NCBI GenBank assembly: GCA_964515255.1
Contig: CAZETL010000040.1
Span: forward strand, 1-8,578
Reading direction: 5' to 3'
DNA from: GCA-016699975 sp964515255
Lineage (GTDB): Bacteria; Patescibacteriota; Minisyncoccia; Moranbacterales; UBA1568
Length of the DNA: 8,578 nucleotides
The translations under genes and the position numbers were made by a program. Positions within the stretch are counted from its first letter, which is position 1; each line of letters opens with the position of its first letter. Of the stretch, positions 1 through 6,109 are shown piece after piece. The notes under the pieces are model-generated. The model ran no database searches. It had not been told where the DNA came from and was given only the letters and a program-made list of their open reading frames with translations.

Positions 1-558
1 TCGACTCCGATCGAAAACCAGCATCTCTTGCCGTCGTCCCAAGATCTCGCCGGAGCGGAGGTGGAAATGATGAATCTTGAAGGTCGCGAATATTTCCTCT
101 CCAAGCTTGTGTCGCGCCTCCGGCCGTACTATGACTACATCTTGATCGATAGTCCTCCGTCTCTCGGTATTCTCACGGTAAATGGGCTTGTCGCGAGCGA
201 TGAAGTGATTATTCCCGTTCAAACTGAATACTATGCGCTCGAAGGATTGAGTCAGTTGCTCGCCACGGTCGGGCTGGTTCGCGAGCGTCTTCGTCCGGAA
301 CTCAAGATCATGGGGGCGTTGTTGACACTGTACGATCGCCGGAACCGCCTTGCTCGGCAAGTGGTCGACGAGGTAACGGATCACTTTCCAGGGCCGGTGT
401 TCAAGAGTGTCATCCCACGCTCGATTCGCCTCGCTGAAGCTCCGTCGTACGGGAAGTCGATTCTGGACTTTGATTCCTTCTCGAAGGGCGCTCGGTCATA
501 CCGGGCGGTAGTCCGGGAGATTCTCGAGCGCGAACGCGAAGCGGAGATCCCACGCTGA
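1..558 (+). CDS. parA: ParA/Soj-family ATPase, 5' part missing
   Basis: The reading frame is open from base 1 and ends at TGA 556-558, giving 185 residues of a protein whose N-terminus lies outside the window. ParA/Soj proteins are deviant-Walker ATPases that bind DNA nonspecifically and position chromosomes, plasmids or other cargo with a ParB-like partner. The P-loop is absent because of the cut. What remains is the Walker B region (YILIDSPPSLG, about residues 46-56 of the fragment), followed by the typical stretch with VIIPVQTEYYALEGLSQL, and the C-terminal RLAEAPSYGKSI motif near residues 143-154 found in chromosomal Soj proteins. A full-length family member is about 250-260 residues, so roughly 70 residues are missing. 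No ParB gene follows; the next gene starts 125 bases downstream and is PilM-like. A role in chromosome segregation is inferred from the family; positioning of another cargo is possible. Confidence 0.93.
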   Translation, partial: STPIENQHLLPSSQDLAGAEVEMMNLEGREYFLSKLVSRLRPYYDYILIDSPPSLGILTVNGLVASDEVIIPVQTEYYALEGLSQLLATVGLVRERLRPELKIMGALLTLYDRRNRLARQVVDEVTDHFPGPVFKSVIPRSIRLAEAPSYGKSILDFDSFSKGARSYRAVVREILEREREAEIPR

Positions 559-683
559 TGCGGGTCAGTTTCTGTTACGTGGCATTCAACGCTGTTTTTT
601 GGTTCGAGAGGAAGTCGGATTTTTGACAACATAAACTCCTGCCATGCGGCGCGAATGCGTCTGGCAAAAGCGCATCTATCCTT

Positions 684-1736
684 ATGTTTGAATCGAAGAG
701 AAAGATTCTTTCCGTGGGAAGAAATTTTTTGCAGGGATTTTCAGTTCGCGGCAGATTGGTCGAGGAAAGCGTCTCTCTTTCATGGTCGTCCGAACGGTTA
801 AAAGCGGCTCTTGCGACGATGTATTCCGCGCTCGGTCGCACGGTCCGGCTTCTCGTCGGCGAGTCGTTTACCTATGTAGTGACGGTTGCGATTCCGTCCG
901 GGCGGACATTTGACTCCTTGGCCGACGAGCGCGCTGAAGTCGGGAGGCTTGCGGGCGAGCGAATTCCCGAAGACATGAGGGAGATACAGTGGGATTATCG
1001 CGAAGTCTCATGGGAATCAAGGGGAGATGCCCATAGATTTGTCCAAGTGATCGCGTTTACGGCGTCGTTTGGCAATGCCGTATCGCCGCTTCTTTTGGAA
1101 TCCGGGTTCCGCGTCGTCGCCGCAGAACCAGAGTCATGCGCCATTGCGAGGCTTGTCTCCGATCGAAAGGAGCCGATCATCCTCATATTTCGGGGCGAGA
1201 CTGTCTGCATTGCCGGAGTCATGCGGGGCGTTGTCCTCTCGAGCGTGACGTCTATCGCTTCCGCGAGCAATGAATCGGTGGAGAGAGTGGTCGCTTTCCT
1301 CTCCGAACACTTCTCGCTCGTTCCAAGGTCGATTGTCATGGCAAAGAATCTATCTCAGAAAGATCTCTCGGGGTTTGACCGAAGCCGGGCGGAGTCGGAC
1401 GGATATACTCTTGAGGAAGCCGATCTCCTTGCTCCGGTAGGGATTGCTCTCAAGGAAGATATTTCCGGAGATGATCGATCGACTCTTTCGGTCAATGTCG
1501 CTCCTGTGAAGCCGAGAGCCTCTCTCTACGAAAATTCTCGTCCCGAGCTCCAGGATGAATCTGAACGATTCCATCTCCACGCGCTCGACGAGCGGGCATT
1601 TGCCGAATCAGAGCAAGAAAGTCCGGCGGGATTCTTCTCGGCACCCGGGCGCATTGGACGAATCGTCCTCGTATGCGCGATAGTGTCGGTCGCCCTTCTC
1701 ATTGCCATAGGGTCGTTCATAGTTCTCCGCCGCTAG
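684..1736 (+). CDS. PilM-like (actin-fold) protein with C-terminal membrane anchor
   Basis: 350 residues, ATG start at 684, no SD visible. The pattern resembles PilM, the cytoplasmic actin-like ATPase of type IV pilus assembly: a beta strand ending in P (VTVAIPSGRTF, 66-76), RIPEDMREIQWDY (93-105), a central EPESCAIARL (148-157) like the PilM segment preceding phosphate-2, and APVGIALK (250-257) at the place where PilM family members have their terminal AxGLAL segment. Two things are odd. The N-terminal DIG-type phosphate-1 motif is not recognisable, and the phosphate-2 region reads LIFRGETVCIAG (167-178) without the acidic residue. After a low-complexity, charged linker of about 65 residues, a strong hydrophobic segment (325-347) ends in RR, predicting a tail-anchored protein facing the cytoplasm. 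No pilN/pilO gene lies nearby. A scaffold derived from PilM is my inference; the similarity is by pattern only. Confidence 0.55.
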   Translation: MFESKRKILSVGRNFLQGFSVRGRLVEESVSLSWSSERLKAALATMYSALGRTVRLLVGESFTYVVTVAIPSGRTFDSLADERAEVGRLAGERIPEDMREIQWDYREVSWESRGDAHRFVQVIAFTASFGNAVSPLLLESGFRVVAAEPESCAIARLVSDRKEPIILIFRGETVCIAGVMRGVVLSSVTSIASASNESVERVVAFLSEHFSLVPRSIVMAKNLSQKDLSGFDRSRAESDGYTLEEADLLAPVGIALKEDISGDDRSTLSVNVAPVKPRASLYENSRPELQDESERFHLHALDERAFAESEQESPAGFFSAPGRIGRIVLVCAIVSVALLIAIGSFIVLRR

Positions 1737-1788
1737 ATCTTTTTGGCAATCGAGCGGTGAATCTCTATCGGTTTGATCTGGCGCGGAG

Positions 1789-1817
1789 TTGATGCTCCGG
1801 AGCCTGGGGAGTATACT
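1789..1817 (+). promoter_or_regulatory. Promoter for the SDH-type proteinase gene
   Basis: TTGATG (1789-1794), a 17-base spacer, then TATACT (1812-1817), one mismatch from consensus at the -10. Transcription would begin near 1824, giving a leader of about 20 bases before ATG 1844 with no SD. The spacer contains the perfect 10-base palindrome GCTCCGGAGC (1794-1803, its first base being the last of the -35). Confidence 0.6.
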
Positions 1818-1843
1818 TGGGGGACTTCTTTTTCGACACTCCT

Positions 1844-2869
1844 ATGACAAACCGATCCGAATTTTTCAAAATCATAGAGAGTGAGCGCGGTTCGCGCGTC
1901 ATCGCATATGCGACGAGCGATCGGCAGGGTCCGGTAAACGCCCGCGTCGCGATGGATGTGATACCTGTCATGAGCCGAAAGCTCCGGGCGATCGGGAAGA
2001 CAAAGAAGCTCGATCTCGTCCTCTATAGCGCGGGCGGCGATACCTTGGTCCCGTGGCGGCTTGTCTCCATGATCCGGGAATATTGCGACGAATTCGCCGT
2101 TCTCATTCCGTACAAGGCGCATTCCGCGGCGACGATGATCGCGCTCGGCGCCGATGAGATCGTCATGAGCGACATGAGCGAACTTTCCCCAATCGATCCC
2201 TCGACGTCGAATTTCTTCAATCCGGCCGATCCGAAAAATCCGGAGAATCGCATCCCGATTTCGGTCGAGGAAGTGATGAGCTACTTCGATCTTGCGAAAA
2301 ACAAATTCGGCGTGAAGAGCGACGAGAAGCTCGCCGACATTTTCATGAAGTTCACGGAGAGCGTACCGGCGATTCATCCGCTCGCTCTCGGCAATGTGAA
2401 CCGCACGCACAATTTGATCAAACTTCTTGCCGGACGCCTCCTCGGGAGCCATCGGAAACCGCTTCCAAAGGAAGTGATTTTGCGCATTATCGAATTCTTC
2501 ACCGAGAAGCTTTACTCTCACCAATACTCCATCGGTCGCCGCGAGGCGCGCGATGATCTCGGTCTTTCGACGATTACTGACGCCGAATCGGCAGTCGCCG
2601 ATGCGCTCTCGCGGATCTATGAAACCTATGATGCCGACATGCGGCTCACCGAGCCGTGGAATCCGGAAGTCGAGATAGACGGGCGGAGCGAGAATCGGCG
2701 CGACTACGCGATCGCTTTTGTCGAGTCGGCCGATATGTCGCAGCACTTCGGTCTTTCGATGGAATTCAGGCGTCTCCAGCAACTCGTCCCGCAACAAACT
2801 CCAAGCGGCGTCGTGAATGTCCAGCAGGAGCAAATCGTGTGGCGCGTGACGGGGCAGGGATGGAGGTAG
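1844..2869 (+). CDS. SDH-type Clp-fold serine proteinase (SppA/ClpP superfamily)
   Basis: 341 residues from ATG 1844. An in-frame TTG at 1817 overlaps the -10 box, so I reject it as start. The protein matches the pattern of the serine dehydrogenase proteinase family (SDH_sah, Clp/crotonase fold, related to SppA and NfeD proteases): LYSAGGDT (60-67), PYKAHSAATMIALGADEI (89-106) and SELSPIDP (112-119). Ser94 in the HSAAT motif sits where related peptidases carry the nucleophile at the start of a helix; the SPIDP loop is also characteristic. There is no signal peptide or clear membrane segment, so it is probably cytoplasmic, perhaps membrane-associated through partners. The C-terminal 150 residues are mostly helical and include a Tyr/Arg-rich YSHQYSIGRREA segment. 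It probably heads a unit with the next two genes (gaps of 17 and 6 bases). The substrate is unknown; the name reflects historical work on one member rather than a role here. Confidence 0.8.
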   Translation: MTNRSEFFKIIESERGSRVIAYATSDRQGPVNARVAMDVIPVMSRKLRAIGKTKKLDLVLYSAGGDTLVPWRLVSMIREYCDEFAVLIPYKAHSAATMIALGADEIVMSDMSELSPIDPSTSNFFNPADPKNPENRIPISVEEVMSYFDLAKNKFGVKSDEKLADIFMKFTESVPAIHPLALGNVNRTHNLIKLLAGRLLGSHRKPLPKEVILRIIEFFTEKLYSHQYSIGRREARDDLGLSTITDAESAVADALSRIYETYDADMRLTEPWNPEVEIDGRSENRRDYAIAFVESADMSQHFGLSMEFRRLQQLVPQQTPSGVVNVQQEQIVWRVTGQGWR

Positions 2870-2886
2870 AAGATTAAAAATCAAGT

Positions 2887-3267
2887 ATGGAACCGAAGCT
2901 AAATTTTGCTCATGTATGCGACCAAGTTATTCTTGCGCAAGGAACAAATAATGTTACTCTCGTTAATATTTTTAATGAGATTCAAACAAAAGAATTTCCT
3001 GCCATGCATCCGCGTTTTTCGTTTATATCTAATACCTCCGGACCAAAAGGGAAGTATAACGAAGAGGTTGAGATAGTTGATCCGGATGGGAATGTAATAG
3101 CGACCTCTCAAGGGGAAATTGTTTTCTCTGGATCTGGACCCAACAATTTTATTGTTAATTTCATAAATTTTATTTTCAAAAAACAAGGGAAATATTCTGT
3201 GAGAGTAAAGATTGGTGGAAACATTTTAGAGGAAGAAGCCGTTTCAATACTTGTGAAACCTGTTTAA
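2887..3267 (+). CDS. DUF6941-like protein
   Basis: 126 residues, ATG start 17 bases after the proteinase stop; no SD. The layout resembles small proteins of the DUF6941 type: an opening NFAHVCDQVI strand (6-15), TLVNIFNEI (24-32) with a following FPAMHPRFSFI (37-47), EEVEIVDPDGNVIA (59-72), and a C-terminal GKYSVRVKIGGNIL (101-114) strand pair. It looks like an all-beta sandwich of the kind that may bind another protein or a ligand; no catalytic motif is visible. There is no signal peptide. Function is unknown in the family as far as I know. Base composition differs from the flanks: G+C is 15 of 60 in 2941-3000 and again in 3121-3180, against 35 of 60 in 2521-2580 of the preceding gene, which suggests separate acquisition of this gene and the next. 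The family assignment is by recalled pattern only. Confidence 0.6.
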   Translation: MEPKLNFAHVCDQVILAQGTNNVTLVNIFNEIQTKEFPAMHPRFSFISNTSGPKGKYNEEVEIVDPDGNVIATSQGEIVFSGSGPNNFIVNFINFIFKKQGKYSVRVKIGGNILEEEAVSILVKPV

Positions 3268-3273
3268 CTCCGA

Positions 3274-3780
3274 ATGATTGTGACTGCGATGAAATATCAG
3301 GAAAAGTTAAGTACTGTGAATGATTATGTTTGGTTTGATCCGAAGTTTCAGAATAGAGGGCTTCCAGTTAGTGTTAGTGGAACAACAGGAGGAGGACCTC
3401 CCTCTCAATCTAAGAATGATCTTACTGGTAAGTTTGCTGAAGAACTAAGGAAATTAAAGGAACAGGTTGAAAGGAACTTCGAGGAAAATAAAAAAGAAAT
3501 AGAGAGATCGAAGAGTATTTCCTATCTTGGTTTTTTTGCTCTTGCGATTGTTGTAATTGGATTTGCTTTCAGTTATTTCGAATTTATATTTGGGGGCGTG
3601 ATCATAGATTCCTATAGGCAGGAGATTGTGGCGAAAGTTGAAAATCATGAAGTTACTCTTGGGAATTTGAAATCTGAGAATGAAAGGCTGAAAAATCTAA
3701 CTGATTCTATGGAAGAGATTTTGAATTGCCAGAGGGCGAAGGGTAATCGTTATTGGGAATATCAGGAGTGTTTTAATTAA
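3274..3780 (+). CDS. Coiled-coil protein with one central membrane segment
   Basis: I do not recognise a family. 168 residues from ATG 3274, only 6 bases after the preceding stop, so probably cotranscribed and translationally linked; ATG 3289 (residue 6) is an alternative start and neither has an SD. Domains in order: a polar N-terminus with a Gly/Pro/Ser-rich stretch (33-46); a charged heptad-like helix rich in Glu/Lys/Arg (50-80); one hydrophobic segment (about 83-109, FFALAIVVIGFAFSYFEF in its core); a second coiled-coil helix (115-150); and a short C-terminal tail with two cysteines (152 and 166) and aromatic residues. This looks like a membrane-anchored oligomer with coiled coils on both sides, a shape seen in small sensors, tethers and effector subunits. 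The low G+C matches the preceding gene, not the flanks. Confidence 0.75.
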   Translation: MIVTAMKYQEKLSTVNDYVWFDPKFQNRGLPVSVSGTTGGGPPSQSKNDLTGKFAEELRKLKEQVERNFEENKKEIERSKSISYLGFFALAIVVIGFAFSYFEFIFGGVIIDSYRQEIVAKVENHEVTLGNLKSENERLKNLTDSMEEILNCQRAKGNRYWEYQECFN

Positions 3781-3802
3781 AATAATTTTTTCACACAATG
3801 TT

Positions 3803-4189
3803 ATGGCGGAAGAAAAAGGGAATGCGGTAGGGTGGTTCGAGATTCCGGTCGTAGATATGGATCGGGCGGTGAAGTTCTACGAGACGGTGCTCGATGCAAA
3901 ACTCGAGCGGAATATGGTGGGGGAGATTGATATGGCATGGTTCCCGATGGTAGACGGGAAAGGGGCGGCGGGGTCGCTCGTCTCTCACAAGGAATGGTAC
4001 AAGCCGTCGACAGATGGTACGCTCGTGTATTTCACGGCATACTCCGGCGATCTCGACAACGAGCTCTCGCGCGTCGAGACGGCTGGCGGCAAAGTGCTCG
4101 TCCCGAAGAAGTCCATAGGAGAATACGGCTTTATGGCGGTTGTTCTCGATACCGAAGGGAATCGTATCGCGCTCCATTCGATGAAGTAG
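3803..4189 (+). CDS. VOC-family (glyoxalase/bleomycin-resistance fold) protein
   Basis: 128 residues from ATG 3803. The opening GWFEIPVVDMDRAVKFYETV (10-29) and the closing VVLDTEGNRIALHS (113-126) are the hallmark first strand/helix and last strand of the vicinal oxygen chelate fold; VYFTAYSGDLDNELSRVETAGG (two pieces, 75-96) begins the second beta-alpha-beta-beta-beta module. Acidic Glu13 and His125 are near positions that hold metal ligands in VOC enzymes, but I cannot establish an intact metal site. The family includes glyoxalase I, dioxygenases and antibiotic-binding proteins, and this short type is usually of unknown substrate. It is cytoplasmic. No SD is seen, and the 22 bases after the preceding stop are very AT-rich, without a clear promoter. 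G+C returns here to the higher level of the early genes. It ends at a strong terminator shared with the convergent acetyltransferase. Confidence 0.88.
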   Translation: MAEEKGNAVGWFEIPVVDMDRAVKFYETVLDAKLERNMVGEIDMAWFPMVDGKGAAGSLVSHKEWYKPSTDGTLVYFTAYSGDLDNELSRVETAGGKVLVPKKSIGEYGFMAVVLDTEGNRIALHSMK

Positions 4190-4221
4190 TTTCTTTCTCG
4201 GAGAATTTCTAGAAAAATCAA

Positions 4222-4257
4222 AACCCTTCTCTGGAATCCGGGAGGGGTTGGTTTTTT
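4222..4257. terminator. Bidirectional terminator between VOC and GNAT genes
   Basis: Stem AACCCTTCTC (4222-4231) with GGGAGGGGTT (4240-4249), loop of 8 bases, two G-T pairs, then GGTTTTTT on the + strand. On the - strand the hairpin is followed by TTTGATTTTT, so it can stop both converging transcripts. The T-run meets the GNAT stop codon (4256-4258). Confidence 0.85.
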
Positions 4258-4762
4258 ATTGCTGTCGCAGCTGGAGCCGATAGCAATTTGTGCTGCTTGA
4301 CCCAGTTGCTTCGGCGACTTTGGCAAAGCCGAGGCTTCTATAGAGACCGTTCGCAGCTTTTCGGCTGGGTCGGCTAGTAAGCTGGAGACGGTAGAGACCT
4401 TCCTCCCGAACCTTCTTGATGAGGATTGAAAAGATCATTTTCATGAGACCTTTCCCTCGGTGGTCGGGATGCGTAGCAACATCGATCACCTCGCCAGTCC
4501 GGTTGCCGCGGAGCGATGGCGGGGAAATGGAAAGTGTCGCCATGGCGACAACCTGAACGTTTTCAGTGTTTTCGATGTTTCCGGTGCAGGCAATATACAC
4601 GAAGACTCCCGGAATCGATCGCCCGATGATATCTACGTCTGGAGGTTCTTTCTCCTTGCTGAGTTCGCGGTACAGAATTTGGATATCCTCTCCTATGCGG
4701 GAAATGAAATGTCTCGGTAACAACCTTGTAACGGTATAAAGAGCTGCAGTTTCCGTGTCCAA
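4256..4762 (-). CDS. GNAT-family N-acetyltransferase
   Basis: 168 residues, starting at TTG 4762 (reading 4762 to 4760). The start is chosen because GGAGG (4772-4776 on the complement) lies 9 bases upstream and a TATAAT box precedes it; no ATG fits. The acetyl-CoA-binding core is clear: strand 4 and motif A GEVIDVATHPDHRGKGLMKM (90-109) with the pyrophosphate loop RGKGL (102-106), then RLQLTSRPSRKAANGLYRSL (125-144) followed by GF, the strand 5-helix 4 element typical of GNATs. The last Gly of the usual RxxGxG loop is Met107. It transfers acetyl from acetyl-CoA to an amine whose identity cannot be told; the ELTSRPSR-like variant is common in small uncharacterised GNATs. Cytoplasmic, single gene, transcribed divergently from the TAXI gene. 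Confidence 0.9.
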   Translation of the reverse strand: MDTETAALYTVTRLLPRHFISRIGEDIQILYRELSKEKEPPDVDIIGRSIPGVFVYIACTGNIENTENVQVVAMATLSISPPSLRGNRTGEVIDVATHPDHRGKGLMKMIFSILIKKVREEGLYRLQLTSRPSRKAANGLYRSLGFAKVAEATGSSSTNCYRLQLRQQ

Positions 4763-4771
4763 TAGAGTTTA

Positions 4772-4776
4772 CCTCC
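4772..4776 (-). promoter_or_regulatory. SD deciding the TTG start of the GNAT gene
   Basis: GGAGG on the complement, 9 bases before TTG 4762. It supports this rare start codon. Confidence 0.7.
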
Positions 4777-4793
4777 GGTTTTTTGGCGTGGAA

Positions 4794-4823
4794 ATTATAC
4801 AGTAAATTATCATTATCCGTCGA
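4794..4823 (-). promoter_or_regulatory. Promoter for the GNAT gene
   Basis: On the complement, a perfect TATAAT (4799 to 4794) preceded by a weak TCGACG (4823 to 4818) at 18 bases. Transcription would start near 4787, leaving a leader of about 25 bases that contains the SD. Confidence 0.6.
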
Positions 4824-4875
4824 GAGTGACCGCTTGCACTTTTCAGAAAAGCACTCGGCTATCCAATGAGTCCTA

Positions 4876-4904
4876 TTGACAGATAGGAGCTATCGAGATA
4901 CTAT
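4876..4904 (+). promoter_or_regulatory. Promoter for the TAXI gene
   Basis: Perfect TTGACA (4876-4881), 17-base spacer, TACTAT (4899-4904). The start site would be near 4911, giving a 90-base leader that opens with a stem GTCGCAC (4910-4916) / GTGCGGC (4928-4934), including one G-T pair. Confidence 0.8.
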
Positions 4905-4985
4905 TCCCAGTCGCACTTTTGCATTTGGTGCGGCTTCAGGATCTTTGAAAATTCTCAGGGACGCGTATTCAGAATTTCAACTCGT

Positions 4986-4991
4986 GAGGAG
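4986..4991 (+). promoter_or_regulatory. SD of the TAXI gene
   Basis: GAGGAG 9 bases before ATG 5001. The nearer ATG at 4994 is in another frame that stops soon. Confidence 0.7.
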
Positions 4992-5000
4992 TGATGAAAG

Positions 5001-5891
5001 ATGAAGGCAGTCCGTTTTTTGGTTTTATCTTTGTTGCTGGGCTTACCGCTCATCGGCAGTGCCGGAAATGAGACGAGAATTTCGTTCACCATCTGTGGCG
5101 GAGCCGATGGCGGTCGGTATTCGACGACGGCGGGCGATATCGCGAAGTTTGCGAGGGACATCCTGTCTCCGAAGGTCTTAGCGACAAGCGGGTCGGCAGA
5201 AAATCTGAGCCGTCTCGCCGATGGGACATGCGATGCGGGCATTGCCCAGCGAGACGCGATTACTTTCAAGGCGGCGCGGGATCCGAATCTCAAATTGTCT
5301 GTGGAAACGGCGGCGACGCTCTATTCCGAGGTGATTCACTTCTTGTGTCCGAAGAGTTCCGGCGTGCGAAAGCTTTCGATGATTCAAGAGAATCCGGAAG
5401 GGATCGTCCTCTTCGTCGGATCGCAAGGCGGAGGCTCCCATATAACGTGGGACACCATCGCCCGAAGCGTTAAGGGGCTTGACAAAGTTCCAACCATTTT
5501 CACTGGCGGTCAGCGGGCGATCACAGCAGTGACTGAGGGTCAGTATGAGCACGGGGGGAAGATGGTCGTTCCATGCATGTTTTGGGTTGGAGGCATCGGC
5601 GCCCAGCTGATGAAAGATGCCGACAGTGAAGCTGTGACGCTCATTGACCTCAACCTGGAAGGCATCGGCGAAATCAAGGATCGGTTCGGGAAACCGCTAT
5701 ACCGTGGAGCCGACATTGATACAACGGAGTATAAGTTTATCGACGAGCTTCACCTATTCGTGGGAGTTTCGTCGTACGGTACGGATGCTGTCTTCCTGGT
5801 CTCTGCCGCTTGGGCGGACCAACACGATGCGGAGTTTGGACAGCTTCTTAGGAAGCTGCGTCAATCCGTCTCGGAGGGCGCCAAGAAGTAA
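5001..5891 (+). CDS. TAXI-family solute-binding protein (TRAP-type), secreted
   Basis: 296 residues with a classical signal peptide: MKAVR, hydrophobic core 6-18, probable cleavage after GSA (19-21); there is no lipobox cysteine. The mature part follows the TAXI (TRAP-associated extracytoplasmic immunogenic) pattern: FTICGGADGGRYSTTAGDIA (29-48) as the first ligand loop, TSGSAENLSRLADGTCDAGI (62-81) as the conserved strand-helix that reports bound substrate, and SQGGGSHITWDTIARSV (141-157) in the second lobe. Length agrees with the family (about 300-330). Such proteins deliver carboxylates or amino acids to a TRAP membrane subunit, but no DctQ/DctM gene lies in the window, so the partner and ligand are unknown. 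Four cysteines (32, 77, 116, 192) could form disulfides outside the cytoplasm. It is a single-gene unit with its own promoter and terminator. Confidence 0.8.
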   Translation: MKAVRFLVLSLLLGLPLIGSAGNETRISFTICGGADGGRYSTTAGDIAKFARDILSPKVLATSGSAENLSRLADGTCDAGIAQRDAITFKAARDPNLKLSVETAATLYSEVIHFLCPKSSGVRKLSMIQENPEGIVLFVGSQGGGSHITWDTIARSVKGLDKVPTIFTGGQRAITAVTEGQYEHGGKMVVPCMFWVGGIGAQLMKDADSEAVTLIDLNLEGIGEIKDRFGKPLYRGADIDTTEYKFIDELHLFVGVSSYGTDAVFLVSAAWADQHDAEFGQLLRKLRQSVSEGAKK

Positions 5892-5902
5892 GAATCCAAA
5901 TC

Positions 5903-5932
5903 AAAGCGGATACCCTGAGGGTGTCCGCTTTT
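5903..5932 (+). terminator. Terminator of the TAXI gene
   Basis: Near-perfect stem from 5903 to 5931: AAAGCGGATACCC pairs with GGGTGTCCGCTTT around a 3-base TGA loop, with one T-G pair, then TTCACTTTT. It lies 12 bases after the stop. Confidence 0.85.
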
Positions 5933-5964
5933 CACTTTTCATGCTGGATGAAAATCATTGTTTG

Positions 5965-5993
5965 TTGACAATTGGCAGTTTTTCCGCTACAAA
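5965..5993 (+). promoter_or_regulatory. Promoter for the 4-TM protein gene
   Basis: Perfect TTGACA (5965-5970), 17-base spacer, TACAAA (5988-5993). Transcription would start near 6000, about 110 bases before ATG 6110. An in-frame TTG at 5972 falls inside the spacer and cannot be the start. Confidence 0.7.
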
Positions 5994-5995
5994 AC

Positions 5996-6090
5996 GAGGG
6001 CGTTTCTTCCGGTACGCTCGACTTCCTGAAGGGATGCGCGCAATGTCGGTCGCCCGAGTCTTTCTCAAGCGGCCAAAAGTTTTTTAAAAA
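5996..6090 (+). other. Structured leader of the 4-TM protein gene
   Basis: The untranslated leader holds two possible hairpins: GCGT (6000-6003) with ACGC (6014-6017), extended by CGA/TCG across a GG bulge, and GGTCGC (6048-6053) with GCGGCC (6069-6074), the latter followed by AAAAG and a run of six T (6080-6085). It may be an attenuator or just spacer; the gap between the second stem and the T-run weakens a terminator reading. Confidence 0.3.
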
Positions 6091-6098
6091 TCTTACCT

Positions 6099-6103
6099 GG
6101 AGG
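6099..6103 (+). promoter_or_regulatory. SD deciding the start of the 4-TM protein
   Basis: GGAGG 6 bases before ATG 6110, within ACCTGGAGG. Confidence 0.8.
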
Positions 6104-6109
6104 TTTGGG

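Noticed and set aside
559..615. Possible terminator after the ParA gene before the TTTTTT at 595-600
   Set aside because: Only three- to four-base stems can be formed ahead of the T-run, too weak to call.
623..628. Perfect TTGACA before the PilM-like gene
   Set aside because: No acceptable -10 box lies 16-18 bases downstream (the region reads TGCGGCGCG), so I did not call a promoter.
1733..2884. A 383-codon open frame on the complement covering the whole proteinase gene
   Set aside because: It mirrors the proteinase gene, whose product has clear Clp-fold motifs; the antisense product is rich in His, Arg and Glu as expected of an antiphase reading of a GC-rich gene, and has no family motif or SD.
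5644..6087. 147-codon + frame overlapping the end of the TAXI gene
   Set aside because: It crosses the TAXI terminator and the next promoter and shows no protein-like pattern.
5972..6109. N-terminal extension of the 4-TM protein from TTG 5972
   Set aside because: The codon lies in the promoter spacer and the extension reads as untranslated leader; ATG 6110 has an SD.
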